Assembly (NCBI GenBank): GCA_019188255.1
Contig: JAETXT010000007.1
Coordinates: 4,340,001-4,404,000 of the forward strand
Length of the DNA: 64,000 bases
Reading direction: 5' to 3'
Source: Verticillium longisporum
Taxonomy: Eukaryota; Ascomycota; Sordariomycetes; Glomerellales; Plectosphaerellaceae
The notes beneath the pieces were generated by a model, which made no database searches, was not told the DNA's origin, and saw only the letters and a list, made by a program, of their open reading frames with translations. How positions within the stretch are numbered: the stretch's first letter is position 1; each line of letters opens with the position of its first letter. The position numbers and the translations under genes are program-made. Shown in pieces: positions 37,827-50,211 of the stretch.

Positions 37827-38893
37827 CTAGAGGTCAAAATCCAGACCGCGGGCCACGAGCCCCTTGTTCCGCGCCAGCACGGCATCGACGAGGGCGCGGC
37901 CGGGAAAGTCGATGATGACGACGCCAGTGCGGCCGCCGGTGCCGGTTTCGCTGCCGCGATCGAGCCAACGGCCCGTCTGGTCGTTGATGCCCTCGACGGA
38001 ACCGTTGATGCCGCCGGCGGCGGCCTGAATGGGCAGCACGCCGACGGTGGCGCTGAGGTGGGCGAGGTAGAGGGCGGCGTTGTCGTCGTTGGCCGGGTCG
38101 GCAGCGCTGGTGAGGGCGTGCTCGACGGCGTCCCACTTCATGTACAGGTGCTCGAGGCTCGGGATGATCCAGAGGTCCTCGAGGATCATGTCGTTGGACC
38201 CCCATATGAGACCGTGGGGCCCGGACTGGGGCGCGGCAAAGTTCTGCAGCAGAAGGATGCCGGAGCGCAGGGTGCCGAGCGTGGGCAGCGGCCAGAAGGC
38301 CTTGGCCGGGGGGCGTAGAAGCGGTGCTTCTGGCCTTCGGCTTTGATGTGCTGGAGGAAGGCCTGCTCAAACGTGATCGTGTTGGTGCCGTGCGGGCGGC
38401 CTTCTTCCTTGAGGCGCATGATGATGGCTTCGCTAGGGAAAGCATCGAGGAAGGCGGACACGGTGGTGAGGACGTCGACGAAGGAGTAGCCGGTGAACAT
38501 CTCGGCGTGATAGATCTGAATGGCATCGTCGACTAGGCGGCCGCGAACGTCGAGGTAGCGCATGCCAGCCCGCAGCTGCGCCGACAGATTGTTGTTCTGG
38601 CATTGGAAGAGCTCATCGCGAATGTCAAAGGTGAGAGTGTCGTGCGTGCCCGGTATGGAAAGACTCGTGATATTGGCGTCATCAGAGATAGCCTTCATCC
38701 AGTCTGGGTGCAGGGCCTCGTCGACGTCAAAAGAGTACTCGGAGAGATAACCGCGGTAGCAGTTGTCTTGGCTGTAGATAAAGGCGCATGGTGAAAGCGA
38801 GATGAGATCGGAAAATGTATAGAGCAGCAGGAGAATGCCAGAGAAGGTGTAGAAGATGGCCCAGAGGAAGCGCCGTGATCTGGGCAGAGCCAT
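37827..38893 (-). CDS. PI-PLC-like phosphodiesterase, membrane-anchored, with one frame slip
   Basis: PLC-like phosphodiesterase with a bacterial-type PI-PLC X domain; the fungal members are largely uncharacterised. Start at 38893 (MALPRSRRF); an upstream in-frame GTG at 38908 is not needed. One N-terminal membrane anchor (WAIFYTFSGILLLLYTF) precedes the domain. The two general acid/base histidines appear as SIPGTHDTLTF and IQIYHAEMFTG; MRYLDVRGR and EAIIMRLKEEG match the barrel strands. The frame breaks at a run of six G on the plus strand (38308-38313). Adding one base gives the coherent bridge AKAFWPLPTLGTLRSGILLL to SNDMILEDLWIIPSLEHL, continuing to the stop at 37827 after GLDFDL. Restored length is about 355 aa. 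Probable homopolymer error. Confidence 0.85.
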
Positions 38894-41800
38894 GGCAGAG
38901 GGCAGCACTGATGACCGAACGGAGCTTTCCTGTGAGTGAATACCAATCGCCAGTCTGCGATGAGTTTGTGGCAGCAGCGGTTGGTGTAGGCAGCAGTTTG
39001 AGTGGTAGAGGGACGCAGCTCAAGTTCGAGGCCTGCCACCTGAAACGCTCGAAAGATGCAGCAACAGCAGCGGACGGACGTGACAGGCTTTGCAAAAAAA
39101 GACAGGATATTATACAATGCTGAAGAAACAACAATGGCCGACTATCCCTCCCGGTCCAAGTAGTATCAAGTCGAAAGGGCCTCTGAGATGGCGATGCAGT
39201 GGCTGGTGTATCGAATGTCGTCGTCGTTCAGACGTTGGTTGACCTGCACCCGGTTTAGCCGACCCAGTTGATTGATGGTGGCAGGTGACATGGATGGAGG
39301 CCCCACAGCCAGTGACCGGCGCACGGGGTTCGCTCCTTTCCTTTGAGGCCCCTCTGACTGGACGGTCGCGTCATTGGCAAAACGCAGAAAGGTTGATCCG
39401 AAGCAGGGCAGCACAATGCGCAATGCGCAATGCACAATGTAAGGTACCTAAGGTACACCCTGAACAATGCACACCCTGAACAAGCCGTTCCGGCCACGGC
39501 CCGCCGTAGGTGTCCTCCGCCCCCTGTAACCTGCTGATTCCTGGCGGACGTCGGCGAGAGGGTGCCCTGACATCACCGGCTCCAGCGCCCGCGAGTTCCC
39601 AATTTCGGGATATGGGATATTGGCTCCGGGGCCACCGCCGACCGGCGACCTGGGCATCCAGGGGCCATTCGATGTCACGATACCCGACTCACGCCGTCGA
39701 CGGAATGCTCGACGAGGTCTTTGTCTCGTTACTCTTGTTACTCAAGAGGCCTCGTTACTCCATGGGTCCCGTGGCCCCTGCTTTTCTTCTTCTCTTCCGC
39801 ACCACGTACTCACGTCTGACTGACTCTGCTCTCTCGCGGAATTCCCCCACATTTGGCGCCTCGCCCATCACTAGAGAGCCCCCACGACGACACCACATAC
39901 CCACGCACCACGCAAACAGTCAACGACAGTCAGAACGAGGCGTCCTCCAGGTCTCCCACATTCCCGATCCGAGGCCCAGATCTAACCTCCAATCTGCTGG
40001 GAGACGCGGACCGCCCACCGAGTTCCAAACCAATCCTGGAGCTAGAGCGCTATTCTATTCAGCAAGCGTAGGATTAGCAAGCTCCAGCCTGTCACAGCCG
40101 CCCAGCGACGAACAACCACCAGTTCGTACTTTTGGTCCAGTAGACGGGCGTAGATGTACCCCCTCCCTCCCTGACACGATGGAGCACGGCCTCCACGCAA
40201 CGGCCAGTGCAAGAAGCTCTCCGGTTTCAGAACACTGGTGTCATCCGCACGGCTTTCGCGTGCCGGTCTATCGTCGATCGCTGTTGGTGGCCGTTGCCAG
40301 AGCCGGATTGGTCTGGACAAGTTCGACAGCGGGAGTCATCATGCTCTGTGATCTGCCGTTGCCATCGTGTCAAAGCTCAGCCGTCAAAAGTGGGTGACAG
40401 CGTTGCCTTGATTCATGAGTCTGAATGGCAGTTCCTTATGGCGGTGGCTGTGGTGGTGAAGACGTTGTGCCACGCAACGTGCAGCCGACACCATGACAGC
40501 CTGTCGTGTGCTGCGGGGAAAGCTGGGCCCTGACACATTGTGGCACGAGAAGCGTCGTGATCACCAGCAATGTTGACCTCTGGGCGCTGAGCCGAGGTCT
40601 GCTTCAGGAAATCATATCCTGATGCGCAGCCCAACGTTTTCAACGTGACAAGAGTGCGGGGAAAGGGAGTACAGAACGATGGCAAAAGCGCATGCCACTT
40701 GGCGAAGGGCCGATAGGGAGAGCTTAATGATGTGTTTGCCAGTTGATATGGGCGCGCCAGCCCACTACCAAGCTGCATTCCAGATCTAAATTTCCTCCAT
40801 TTTGTCTACTTCTTCTCCTTTCTGGCCTTTGGCTCAGGAAGCTCAAAATACATGCTGCACCAGCCGTTGCAAGGTGATGCTGTCAACATGTCGTGGCCCC
40901 GATATGTCGTGGCACCGTCATTGACTCAACGTGCAGGCTCTCAGCGTGCATGCTGGGCCACCGTGATGGCCACTAACCAGAGCCGCGCCAGTGGAGGGAG
41001 GGAGGCTCTTTTGTGGGTGGGTGCATGCCCCGGGTTGCCAGACGCGAGGCGCCATGGACGCCTCTCGGGCTGAAGGGAGGGTGTTGTCAACAGATTCTGG
41101 GAAGCCATTGACGAATGGCAGAACAAGATGGCACCGCGGATTGATTGGCTTGAATTCAAGACAGGAAGAAAGAGGGTGTGGTGGTAAGCATGCAGAGATG
41201 GCTCACTGATACGAGGACCCCTCAAACCCTCGATCCATCAATCACATGGGTGTGATGCTCTCTAGCAGTCATGCAGTGACTGCAGCATCGACTGCATGAG
41301 CAGAAAAGTTAAGGGTATTCGGACTGCAGGGCCTGGTTGTCGTCGTCATGATGTGTGGCTGGCTCTTCGTCATCAACAACGCTTGACCACTTTCACGTAA
41401 GGTAAGGTATCCAGGCGATCGTGCGAAACGTCGCTTCCGTGATGAGACAGGTTTGGATCTCAGAGTCTGTGTGTGGCCGGGTCAACGGCGAATGGAGGTG
41501 AGAGAAAAAAAGAACAGGTACGATGTTACCACAACGCGCTACAGCGGCGTGGTAGACTGGTTCATCAGATCATGTCCAACATCTGCGTGGCCAGTGAGAT
41601 TGCCAAGGTCGTTTTTCTCGGTCCTGTTAAAGGACTGTTGCCAGGGGTGGGAGGCGTTTCTGGGCTAGTGGTTCAGAAAACGAGGCAATCGGGCGGGTTG
41701 TTAACGCTGGCACCCCTGCAATTAGCTGGACGCGCAATGAGGCTTGTATGCGCTATTCCCAATATTCACTGATCAGTTTCTACGGCTTGTCCATTGTGGT

Positions 41801-44800
41801 CTGCAGGCCGGGCCAATATCTCCAAAAGACGACCGGAATTGGCACCAGCGCCGTGCGGTCGGGGAAAAGACGCATGAACCCTATTCCCTTGAGGATGGCA
41901 CCCATGCCCATGCCATTGTTATCGCGGGGATGAAAGCTGAGGCGAGCTGAGGTACGTGATCCCTGGGGAAGATCTGGGGGTCGGCAAGTATTGTCTACAA
42001 GAACGTGGGCGCAGACGGAAGAAAGCAAGATTTCAGGGATGCGATGAATGCAATCAAGCGGCGGGCGGCAATGAGCTGGGCATGGAGTATAATCAAGACC
42101 CATTCCAGCCATCGTAATAACCAGCTGGAGTTCGCCCGCGATGGGTGCGTCAGGTGGGGGTATGGCGACTGCTCAGTAGGCAGTCTCACAAGTTTTCGGA
42201 CGAAGATGGGGAAGCATTGTGGGTTTGGTGGTGGTCAGAGGGATTGAGTTTGAGGGTTTCCCGTATTTGTTTTTTTTTGTTCGACCAAGGGCTCGGATTG
42301 TCGTCGGTCCATGTCATCCGAGTGCAGTCGCCCAGGAGCTAGTGATGAGGCTGGAGATGAGACGAAGACCAGCACGATCTGATTGACAGGGCAAACAGAG
42401 TCGACAGCTGAGGGCTGATGGTCTCCGATTGTAGAACATCAGACGGTGGACCACAGGGCCCGGAGAGGTGATTTCCCAGACTTGGCCTACCGACATGGCT
42501 AACGATTCCGGCCAGCAATAGTGTACATGGTACTGAGGTGGTTAGGAGCGATGATCGAGATTATTAATGAAGGAGGCAAATTGGGTGGGTGCGTTCAGCC
42601 AGATTGATACCCATAACCAGGACGTCTGTCACTCGGTCAGCAAGGTCAGCTCGTACCGTCGACGATGATCATCCGTCGCCAGGCGCCGGTGGTGCTTGGC
42701 GGCGATTTAGCGAGGTGGGGGGTGAGGTCGAGGGGATTCGCAAGAGGCTGAGAGAGTTGGGCGAGGGAGGAGGACACAGTAGCCCCTCCGGATGACACGG
42801 CAGTAGAACATCCCGAACGGCAAGTGCTGCAACAAGAGGCACGAAATGCCCTGTGCGGCAGTGCTTTTTGGTGTTGTTTACGGGGTGACGACATGATCTA
42901 GGGGGGGTGGAGGGGGCCTTGCTCACCCGCGCTAATTTCCGCTTGGCGGGTATGCGTAGTCCGGTGTTCAGGGGCAAGCCTGCGAGCAAGAGGATGGATG
43001 GGCCTCTCTGTGTGGATGGGGAACAAGGAGAAAAAAAAAAAAAGTTGAGTTCCGCATGGCGTTTCTTAGTGACTACATTCCTCACAGGTGCCTCGATTTT
43101 GCAGTGCTCAATGGTGTGCGTGACGCTTTGCGGCCGAGCTGTTGCAAAGTATAGACAATGGCTGACAGGTCCCAGACCCGTAAGGTACTTGTAATGCCAT
43201 GGCGGAGGAGAAGGCAGGCAAAAGCACGTTATCAGACGGATGCACTTGCGAAAAGGAGATGCGCATCGTGCATCGTACATCGTGGTGGGTAGGCGAGGTA
43301 CCATGGAGGTAGGAAGGCAAGAAGGGTATATGTAGCTCGCTGTAGACTCACCCCTTCGCTGCTGGCTGGTCGGCTGCCAAGTCAGTATCTCTCTGACTTT
43401 TGCCACAGCAGGTACCTACATGCAGGTGCCCAGGGCGGTTCAGGTGCAATCCTGGAGCGTTTTTGCCCTGTGAGTTCGCTCTATTGGAAGGTACTCACTA
43501 CCAGAGCCAGCTCCTGCCCCCTCGGTGCGTTCTACCTTCCGCTGGAAATTGTGGACCGACAACAGTGGACTGTGGATTGTGGATCTTTGATTGTGGATCT
43601 CTGATTGTGGATCTCTGATCGTGGATGAACCGCCTGCCTCCTACTTTTGCTCCCTCCTCCTCCTGCTCCTCTCCTCCTCCTCCTCTGCTCTCTGTGTATG
43701 CCGTCTCCATCTTGTTTTCCTCTCGTTCTCTTCCCCTTCGCCAACCTGCACCATCGCCCTCCGCCTACCTTGGGCACAACAGACCGACTCTGGAGAAAGG
43801 ACCGAGACCTGCGTCCTCGTTATCATGCAACGACAGGATTAGGCCCGTCCCCCGTCTACCAGTACAACCCACGACGTCGAAGCCCACCTTTGAGCCCTGG
43901 ACAGCTGGACGGAGCTTGACCATCACTGTCGCACAACGCTCGCAGCCCACGCCCCATGCTCCCTGCCTAGCGCCGCGTCTGGTCTCCGCTTCTTCTGTGC
44001 TAGGTCGCTCCCGGTGCCTCTGGGCAACAGACACAAGCACGACGAACAGGTTATCGGCCTCCCAACTGTCGTTTTAGGCCCACCTCCACTTCCCATCTTT
44101 CACTCATCCATGTGCGTGTGAGGTCCCATTCGCTTTCCTCACCTCGCCTTTGTTCACTATTCTGCCACTCGCTTTAACTTTCTCTTGCCCGCTGCCTGCC
44201 TGGCCGCCCCCCCTGCCGCCAACCTCCGCGCCTCGCCCTCCCTGCCACCCTCTCCTCCTCCGCCACCAACAATCCCGACTCGGCTTGCCTGCCAGTGTGC
44301 TGTGCCTGTCTCTCCAACTACGTCTCCAGACACGCCCGACTCTCTCTCTCCCTTGCCCTCGCCCTCGCCCTTGCCCTCCCTCGGCGTAAAGCATTATCAC
44401 GGCGAAGACGACAACGACGACGACCACACGCCCAAGGGATACGCAAGCACGCCTGCTTCTCCACGGCCACCCGATCTGCCGCCTGCCGCCTGCCGCCTGA
44501 GACCCGTGTTCCGAACGACCCTGGCAACCAAACGCTTGGCAATCCGGCCTGGACTCCTGATTCTAGTCACCCATCTGCTGGCCATCGACCTGGCTATTCT
44601 GCTGGGAGGACTTGGTTTATCTTTCACGCTGCAACGGTGAAACAATCGGCATCACCAAAGCATTCACTTGCCTGGTGTCATGGGAGCTGCTGGCTGCACT
44701 GCGTCTCGCTATTAGACCTCCGAGCCCTACGCCCCGATTCGAGCCTCCGCTGTCATCAATTTCTTCGATGCCAGTGACGAAGTGTTGATTGTTGCGGCCC

Positions 44801-44915
44801 ACGTACGTTGGTCTCTGCTCCATCCCTAAACTACTCACAACTGGTACCGCCACAAAGACGAGAGCGACACTGACCAAGTAATGCTTCCAGAATTAGCATC
44901 GACACACCAGAAATC
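38894..44915. other. Gene-poor 6-kb stretch
   Basis: No gene I can support in six kilobases. Open frames at 39510-40397 (plus) and 42669-43406 (minus) are the longest but show no domain, no splice support and low-complexity or arginine-rich composition. There is an inverted repeat TCATGCAGT/ACTGCATGA at 41269-41277 and 41291-41299. From about 43630 to 44900 the sequence is strongly C/T-rich, which fits a long leader and promoter of the WSC gene. A lineage-specific gene or long non-coding RNA could be missed here. Confidence 0.45.
43575..43630. repeat. Four tandem 14-bp repeats
   Basis: Unit GATTGTGGATCTCT at 43575-43588, 43589-43602, 43603-43616 and a diverged copy at 43617-43630, about 1.3 kb upstream of the WSC sensor start. 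Confidence 0.9.
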
Positions 44916-46355
44916 ATGGACTCCTTGCTGCGCACCCTCCAAATCATGGGCCTCGCCGCCCTGCTCATGCCATTGTGGACACACTCCGGACAAACCCCCA
45001 ATGGCGTTGTGCGGCGCGACACGTTGAGGCAGAGCCTGTGTTCGACTGTCAACACGGCAACGATGGCTTCCAGTATGTCCAGATGTCCCGACCAACCTCA
45101 TACGACGCTAACCAGTCTCTCCAGACTACAGTCAATGGCAGAGCCTCGGCCTCTGCTCGGACTACTGCATTCAGAAAGACACGGCCTTTGCCATTGTGCA
45201 GTACCAGTTATGCTGGTGCTCCGATGTCCAGCCGGCTGCGGCCAGTGTCGAGAGTCTCGACAATTGCAGTCAAGATTGCCCAGGCTATGACGAAGAGAGC
45301 TGCGGAAGGCAGCCGAGCAACTACGGCTACTTCTCCCTCCTGAAGCCTCCCACGTCGACTCAGGGTTCCAACTCCGAAACCTCGACCCGGGATGCGACTC
45401 CGACCACAGCTGTAAGTCAATTATTGCCGCCTGCATTTGCGTGACATTGCTTTGCATCATGTAAACCCGCTCCGGATCACATCCCATTGGCCCTAAGTGT
45501 GTTTCTGCCCACCGCTCTCGTCCCCCCTTTTCTGCCCTTCCGAAGTGCAAGATGATTAAAACGGAGGAATCCCAGGCCCCGCCTCCTCCATCAACATCAA
45601 CAGAGCCAAAGACTGAGACCGCCCAGACATCGACATCGACAACATCCTCTTCTTCTTCATCGACAACATTATCTGACGAGCCTTCATCTTCTGTATGACC
45701 ATGTTGCCCCCAGCACGCCCGCTCCATCCTCGGATATCAGACATGAAACCGGAACCTTGAGGACAAGAACCTAGTCGCTAACCGTACACAGACGCGGACC
45801 CCTACGCCCTCCGCCGCCCAAACAGTGACCGCAGACGGTACTGTTCGGACCGTCTTTGTCACTCCGAGTACATCTCCTGACACTTCCGGGTCGAATACGG
45901 AAACTACGCACAACTCTGCCGAAATGGGATCATCATCGGGATCGTCTGGCCCCAGCACAGGTACCGTGGTCGGTATTGTTGTCGGCGTTATTGCCGGCGT
46001 TGTCGCCATCGCCGCCCTCGTTCTGTGGCTCTTCTTTCGCCGACGCAAGCAGCGTGCTCAGGCAGAAGACGACGAGCCAAGCCAGCGTGGCAGCTCCGCG
46101 GGCATGATGGGCACTCCTCGGAATCCCGAAATGACTGTGACCATGGACGGCCGAGCATGGGAACCCGAAACAACCAGCGAGCAGCGCCGCAGCAGGCTCA
46201 TGGCGATGGATCCGCGTATGAACCCGCTTCAACGACCCATTTACGCACGTAATAAGAGTCATGAGAGCGTCAACACGATCCATGATGACCAGGATTACTC
46301 GCGCAGAGTAGCCAAGCCGGTGCTCCGTGCGACAAATCCGGATCCAGATGATTGA
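44916..46355 (+). CDS. WSC-domain cell-wall stress sensor
   Basis: Single-pass plasma-membrane protein with a signal peptide, WSC domain, Ser/Thr-rich stalk, membrane helix and cytosolic tail, the architecture of cell-wall-integrity sensors (Wsc1-type). Exons: 44916-45072, 45125-45411, 45552-45692 (or from 45546) and 45792-46355; the frame closes to 382 aa. The signal peptide is around LMGLAALLMPLWTHSGQ-like residues 9-25. WSC cysteines are seen in LCSTVNT, GLCSDYCIQKD, YQLCWCSD, DNCSQDCPGY and EESCGR. The stalk is Thr/Ser-rich. The membrane segment is VVGIVVGVIAGVVAIAALVL, followed by FRRRKQR. The tail ends RATNPDPDD. The start of exon 3 has two in-phase acceptors (CCGAAG or TGCAAG). It likely signals to the Rho1-PKC pathway, by family analogy. 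Confidence 0.9.
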
Positions 46356-48274
46356 GCGAAAATCAACAGGATGAGATGACGAGGTCATCGCTAATGACGT
46401 ACACGAATATGGTCCCGGTACAAAGGTTCGGTCTTTGCATTACATTTCGAGATACCAGGACGGCGTTCACTTTTCCTTGTGAGGAGAAGACAAGAAACGC
46501 CAGCAGCAGAATCGCATCAACATTAGCCATGCAGGGTGTAAGCAACACGCCAAAAGGCAAGTGGTGGAATTCGAACGCCGCGAGTTGTGGAAATGACCCA
46601 TGGCAATCCAGCATGCAGCTCGGTCGTCCGCTTCCCTCATACCCAACATGAGGACCTGCGCCGGCCACTGTCGTAATATTTCTTCTTCATGTATTTCTCT
46701 TGCCCTTGGCGCAGCCTGTAGCTGGCTGAAGAAAACGCCACCGCAGCGGATATAGGGGGAACATCATTGATTCTTGGACATCGGGAGTTGTCAGCTCCGA
46801 GTCGCTAAGGGCGTGGCATCGTAGATGCGATGCCAGGCGGGATTTAGAGGGTGCCTGTAAGCAGGCTAAAGGCGTACATACACGACAGGGCGCAGTCGAG
46901 ACGATCGCGACGATGGTGCTTGAATCAGCTCGATCAAACATGGGCGAGGTTGGGTAGCAAGACACAATACAGCGTTTGCATATCCAGGTCAGGCGAAGAT
47001 GCACATGTCCACGTACAGTTGTCTTGATGATACTCCTTCAGCCGCGAGCTGTAAGCCGGCGACCTGCACAGCACGTCGTGCTGTAGCTTACAAGGCAAGA
47101 CACTTCAGCTTCACACCGTCTTTTCGGTGGTACGCTTACTTCGCGACCTGACGTACCGCCTCACACATCATCTTCGCTTGCGCAGTTCAGAACACAAGGA
47201 GCAGTCAGTTGCCTATTCTGGACATGGCAGCGCCGTCATGCCACGAGGGTCTTCCCTCTTTGAGCCTCGCGTTCTTCCACCGATGGTCACCGCCTGCACG
47301 GGAGCTGGGACTGTTCTACTGTAGAGAAGCCGGGATGTGGAGGCGGGGAAGGGGCAAGAGAGGCAAGACAGGAAGTGAGACCCTTTTCCTTGTGGCTGAG
47401 CTGGCGATGCACGTTTCACGAGCCGGGCCGAGGAGAGAGCGAGTGTGGGTAGGATGGGACTGACCGACTGTCTTCTGCTTTTTCTTTGTGCGAGGTACAC
47501 GAGAGAAAGGGCGGTGGGGGATTATCGATGGTACACATGGCTTGTGGTGGGCGGATGAGGACGCACGAGCGATGAGGGCGTGCTGGCGTTGGGCAGAAGT
47601 TTCTGGGGGAGCGTGGCGTGTCGTGCCTGTGGTAGTAGCTGTATGCACTTGTAGCAAAGTATATGCGTGTGTGTGAGTCTTGATGATCCCCCATGGTGAT
47701 CAGCGGGATGAGAGGGATGAGACAAGGAGGTTTCGGGGCAGTGTCTTGTGTTTAAGTGTTGGCAGTGAGGGCTTGGCGTGTTTGGTCGACAATCGGTTTC
47801 TCAGACTGACAGCTCGCTTGTGGCTTGAAGATTGAATTCCCAACCGTGAGCATCGAGCCTGTGTCCTGGATCCTGGGTCGTTCGTGGTTTTGGATGCTAT
47901 CGCCAGTTCCCTTGTCTGTGGCGAGAGTCGGGGGCGGAGGTACGGTTGACGAGACAGGAGAGCATCGTGGAGTAGCCCCTGTTCGGATGCAGACATCTAT
48001 CAAGCCTTAGAGTCGCGGCAGACGAGAAGGCGAATATGGGTCCGGCTTGACTGTCCTGACGCACGGCTGCCCACGTGGAAGTCAATTTCCGTTCGTAGGA
48101 AGGTGAGGGAAACATGCGATGTCGCACTACCTTAAATTATTGACAGGCCATACGTCAAGAGTGTCATCACATATGACCTTTCACCAGGACTCAGAAATTC
48201 GTAATCGTCTGAAATATCATTATAGCACTGAAGAAGTTGAAGAGAAGACAAATCAAATTACTGCTACTTGGTTC
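46356..48274. other. Convergent intergenic region, WSC sensor / CFEM receptor
   Basis: About 1.9 kb with no supportable gene. The 230 bases before 48275 are clearly AT-richer than the surroundings and probably form the receptor gene's 3' UTR. A strong nested hairpin is listed separately. Confidence 0.55.
47050..47092. repeat. Nested inverted repeat (hairpin)
   Basis: Inner arms ACAGCACG and CGTGCTGT are separated by a single T (47068-47084). They are enclosed by outer arms TGTAAGC (47050-47056) and GCTTACA (47086-47092). The arms are perfect and the structure sits between convergent genes. Confidence 0.85.
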
Positions 48275-50211
48275 TCAAACGCCAGACTTTTCTCTGGCTA
48301 TGACTGCCATCTCAAACTCATCCAAGCTTACCGAGTCCCGTGATACTCCAACATGCGCCGCCCTTTTGGGCGCGTAGTCCGCCGCTGCCGTAGAACGGCC
48401 CGGCGGACCCCAGTGGTCATCCGGCAGCCTGTTGAAGTCCCCGGGCACGGGGTGGGCGGAGCGGCGCTGGGAGCCCCTTTCGTTTGTGGCCGCGGTGTTG
48501 CTGAAGGCGCCACCGCCGTACAGGGAACTCGATGTGCGGCCCGAGCTGAGCAGGCCGGGCACCTTCTGCAGCAGGGGTCGCAGAGTTGGCAGGCTGCCGC
48601 ATATGATGGCGCACGTTACCTCGATTATGGACCATATGACAATGTCCACGTTCTCCCCTGGCGGAAGGAGGGGGCCGGCGTCAGTGTCCATATTCTGTCG
48701 GGTTACGCTTTCGCAACGGTTGAGGGCAACTTACATGTGGGATCCGATGAGTTGGCGAAGGAGACCATGTACTTGAGGCGGACCATACTCGTAACACAGG
48801 CACTGTGTATTCGGGGTTCATATATCAGCATCATGGCTCTTCTATGGAGGATGTCGACATGGCAAAATCCTCGGGTGATCACTTACAAGGAACCGATGCC
48901 AAACATGAGGCAGACGGCAACCCTCTTCTTCAACGTGAGCTGCAGCTTACGCACCTCTGGTATGGGCATGAGCAGGATGGCAATGTCCTCAAAGATGCTG
49001 AAAGCGGCGCCGGCCAACCCGACGGCCGTGATGTTGAGACATTTGGCATCCAGGGACTTATCCCAGATGGCTCGCACGGGAAGACACTGGAACACGATGA
49101 GGAGCAGGAACAGCAGACCGTGTGTGACGAGGAAGATGCTACCGCCCCAGACGGTGATGCGGAACCAGCGTGCCGTGAAGATGCGCCAGAAGAGGATGAG
49201 GATCGAGGCTTTGGCTGTAACCTGGACGAGGATGTAGAACATTTGCGCCGTCCAGAACATCTTTCCGTGGTGTATCAGCAACTTGGCGTGGTTCAAGGTC
49301 ATCCATGTGCTCGTACCTGTAGAATTGTTGCGCCTTTCGTCGGGTCGACGTCCCAATAATGAAGACCGAAGCCAAAGTCGGCAACTGGTGAGAGTCAGCC
49401 CACCGTTATCCCAGGATACCATCAGGGAAAGAAGAAGACGATGGGCCATTACCTGCTATATTGATGCCTGTTGTGCCGCCTAGGAAGACCTACTGCAGTC
49501 AGCTACGTGTCCCCCGGGTCCGTTGTCGAGATGGAAGACCAACAGTAGCGGCCAGAGTCGTCCAGTCATCCCACCAGAGTCGACTCGAGACGGTGAACCT
49601 CGAAACACATCGCAGAAGCACGATAACCAGAGTCAGTGCCAGACAGGCAATAGCCGTGGCTCTGACCTCGCCCCTCCTCGACTCTTTAGGGAAATCAGCG
49701 CAGAAAGCGCTGGTCACAGTCGCGGCCTCTGTATCGCGCAAAGGAGCCGGTCAGTCGATGTTGTTCTTGAGACTGTATATCATCGAGCCGGGGTCACACT
49801 GGGGGGGAGGATGCCATACGCGCTTGTTCGAGCAGGGCGCATGACTTCTGCACACAGGCCGAGATTGCCGCCTGGAGAGTCGTGTTCGTGCACGCGCAGC
49901 TTGGCAGGCTCGGTACGTCCGTGATGTCGCAGTTTCCAGACTGCAGTCCGTCGAGAAGACACGATAACTACGCGACACCCAGCAAAGACATCAGTAAGGA
50001 AAAGCACACCCAGCTTGCTCAGCCCTGCAGAGCTCACATAACGTCATAATCATGTGTCTGGGGATGCGGTCTGGGCAAGGGAGGAGAGGAGATAACTCAC
50101 GGCGCACGGCGGTGTTGACGATAATACGTCCGTCAAGCTCTGCGTGGCCCCGGGCACCGCGAAGACGACGGCCCAGAGCAGCACAGCCAAAGTACAGCGA
50201 AGACCTTTCAT
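48275..50211 (-). CDS. CFEM-domain PTH11-like seven-helix receptor
   Basis: Fungal-specific GPCR-like membrane protein of the PTH11 class, in plant-associated species linked to surface sensing. Eight exons: 50101-50211, 49820-49967, 49544-49728, 49453-49489, 49317-49384, 48887-49260, 48735-48802 and 48275-48657; every junction keeps phase and the total, 1374 nt, gives 457 aa. Signal peptide MKGLRCTLAVLLWAVVFAVP. The extracellular CFEM domain contains PPCALSCLLDG, CDITDV, PSCACTNTT and SACVQKSC. Helix I is ATAIACLALTLVIVLLR, then RLWWDDW, a PTH11 landmark. Later helices include FYILVQVTAKASILILFWRIF and GSIFLVTHGLLFLLLIVFQC. The terminal helix (VIWSIIEVTCAIICGSLPTL) is followed by a Ser/Gly-rich cytosolic tail. 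The intron 3 boundaries (donor GTTGGT, acceptor GCAGTAG) are the least certain. It is intact. Confidence 0.92.

Noticed and set aside
39510..40397. 295-codon plus-strand open frame
   Set aside because: No domain, no splice signals and Arg/Ser/Pro-rich composition typical of a chance frame in GC-rich DNA.
42669..43406. 245-codon minus-strand open frame
   Set aside because: Low-complexity content including a poly-Phe run from a poly-A tract; no family resemblance.
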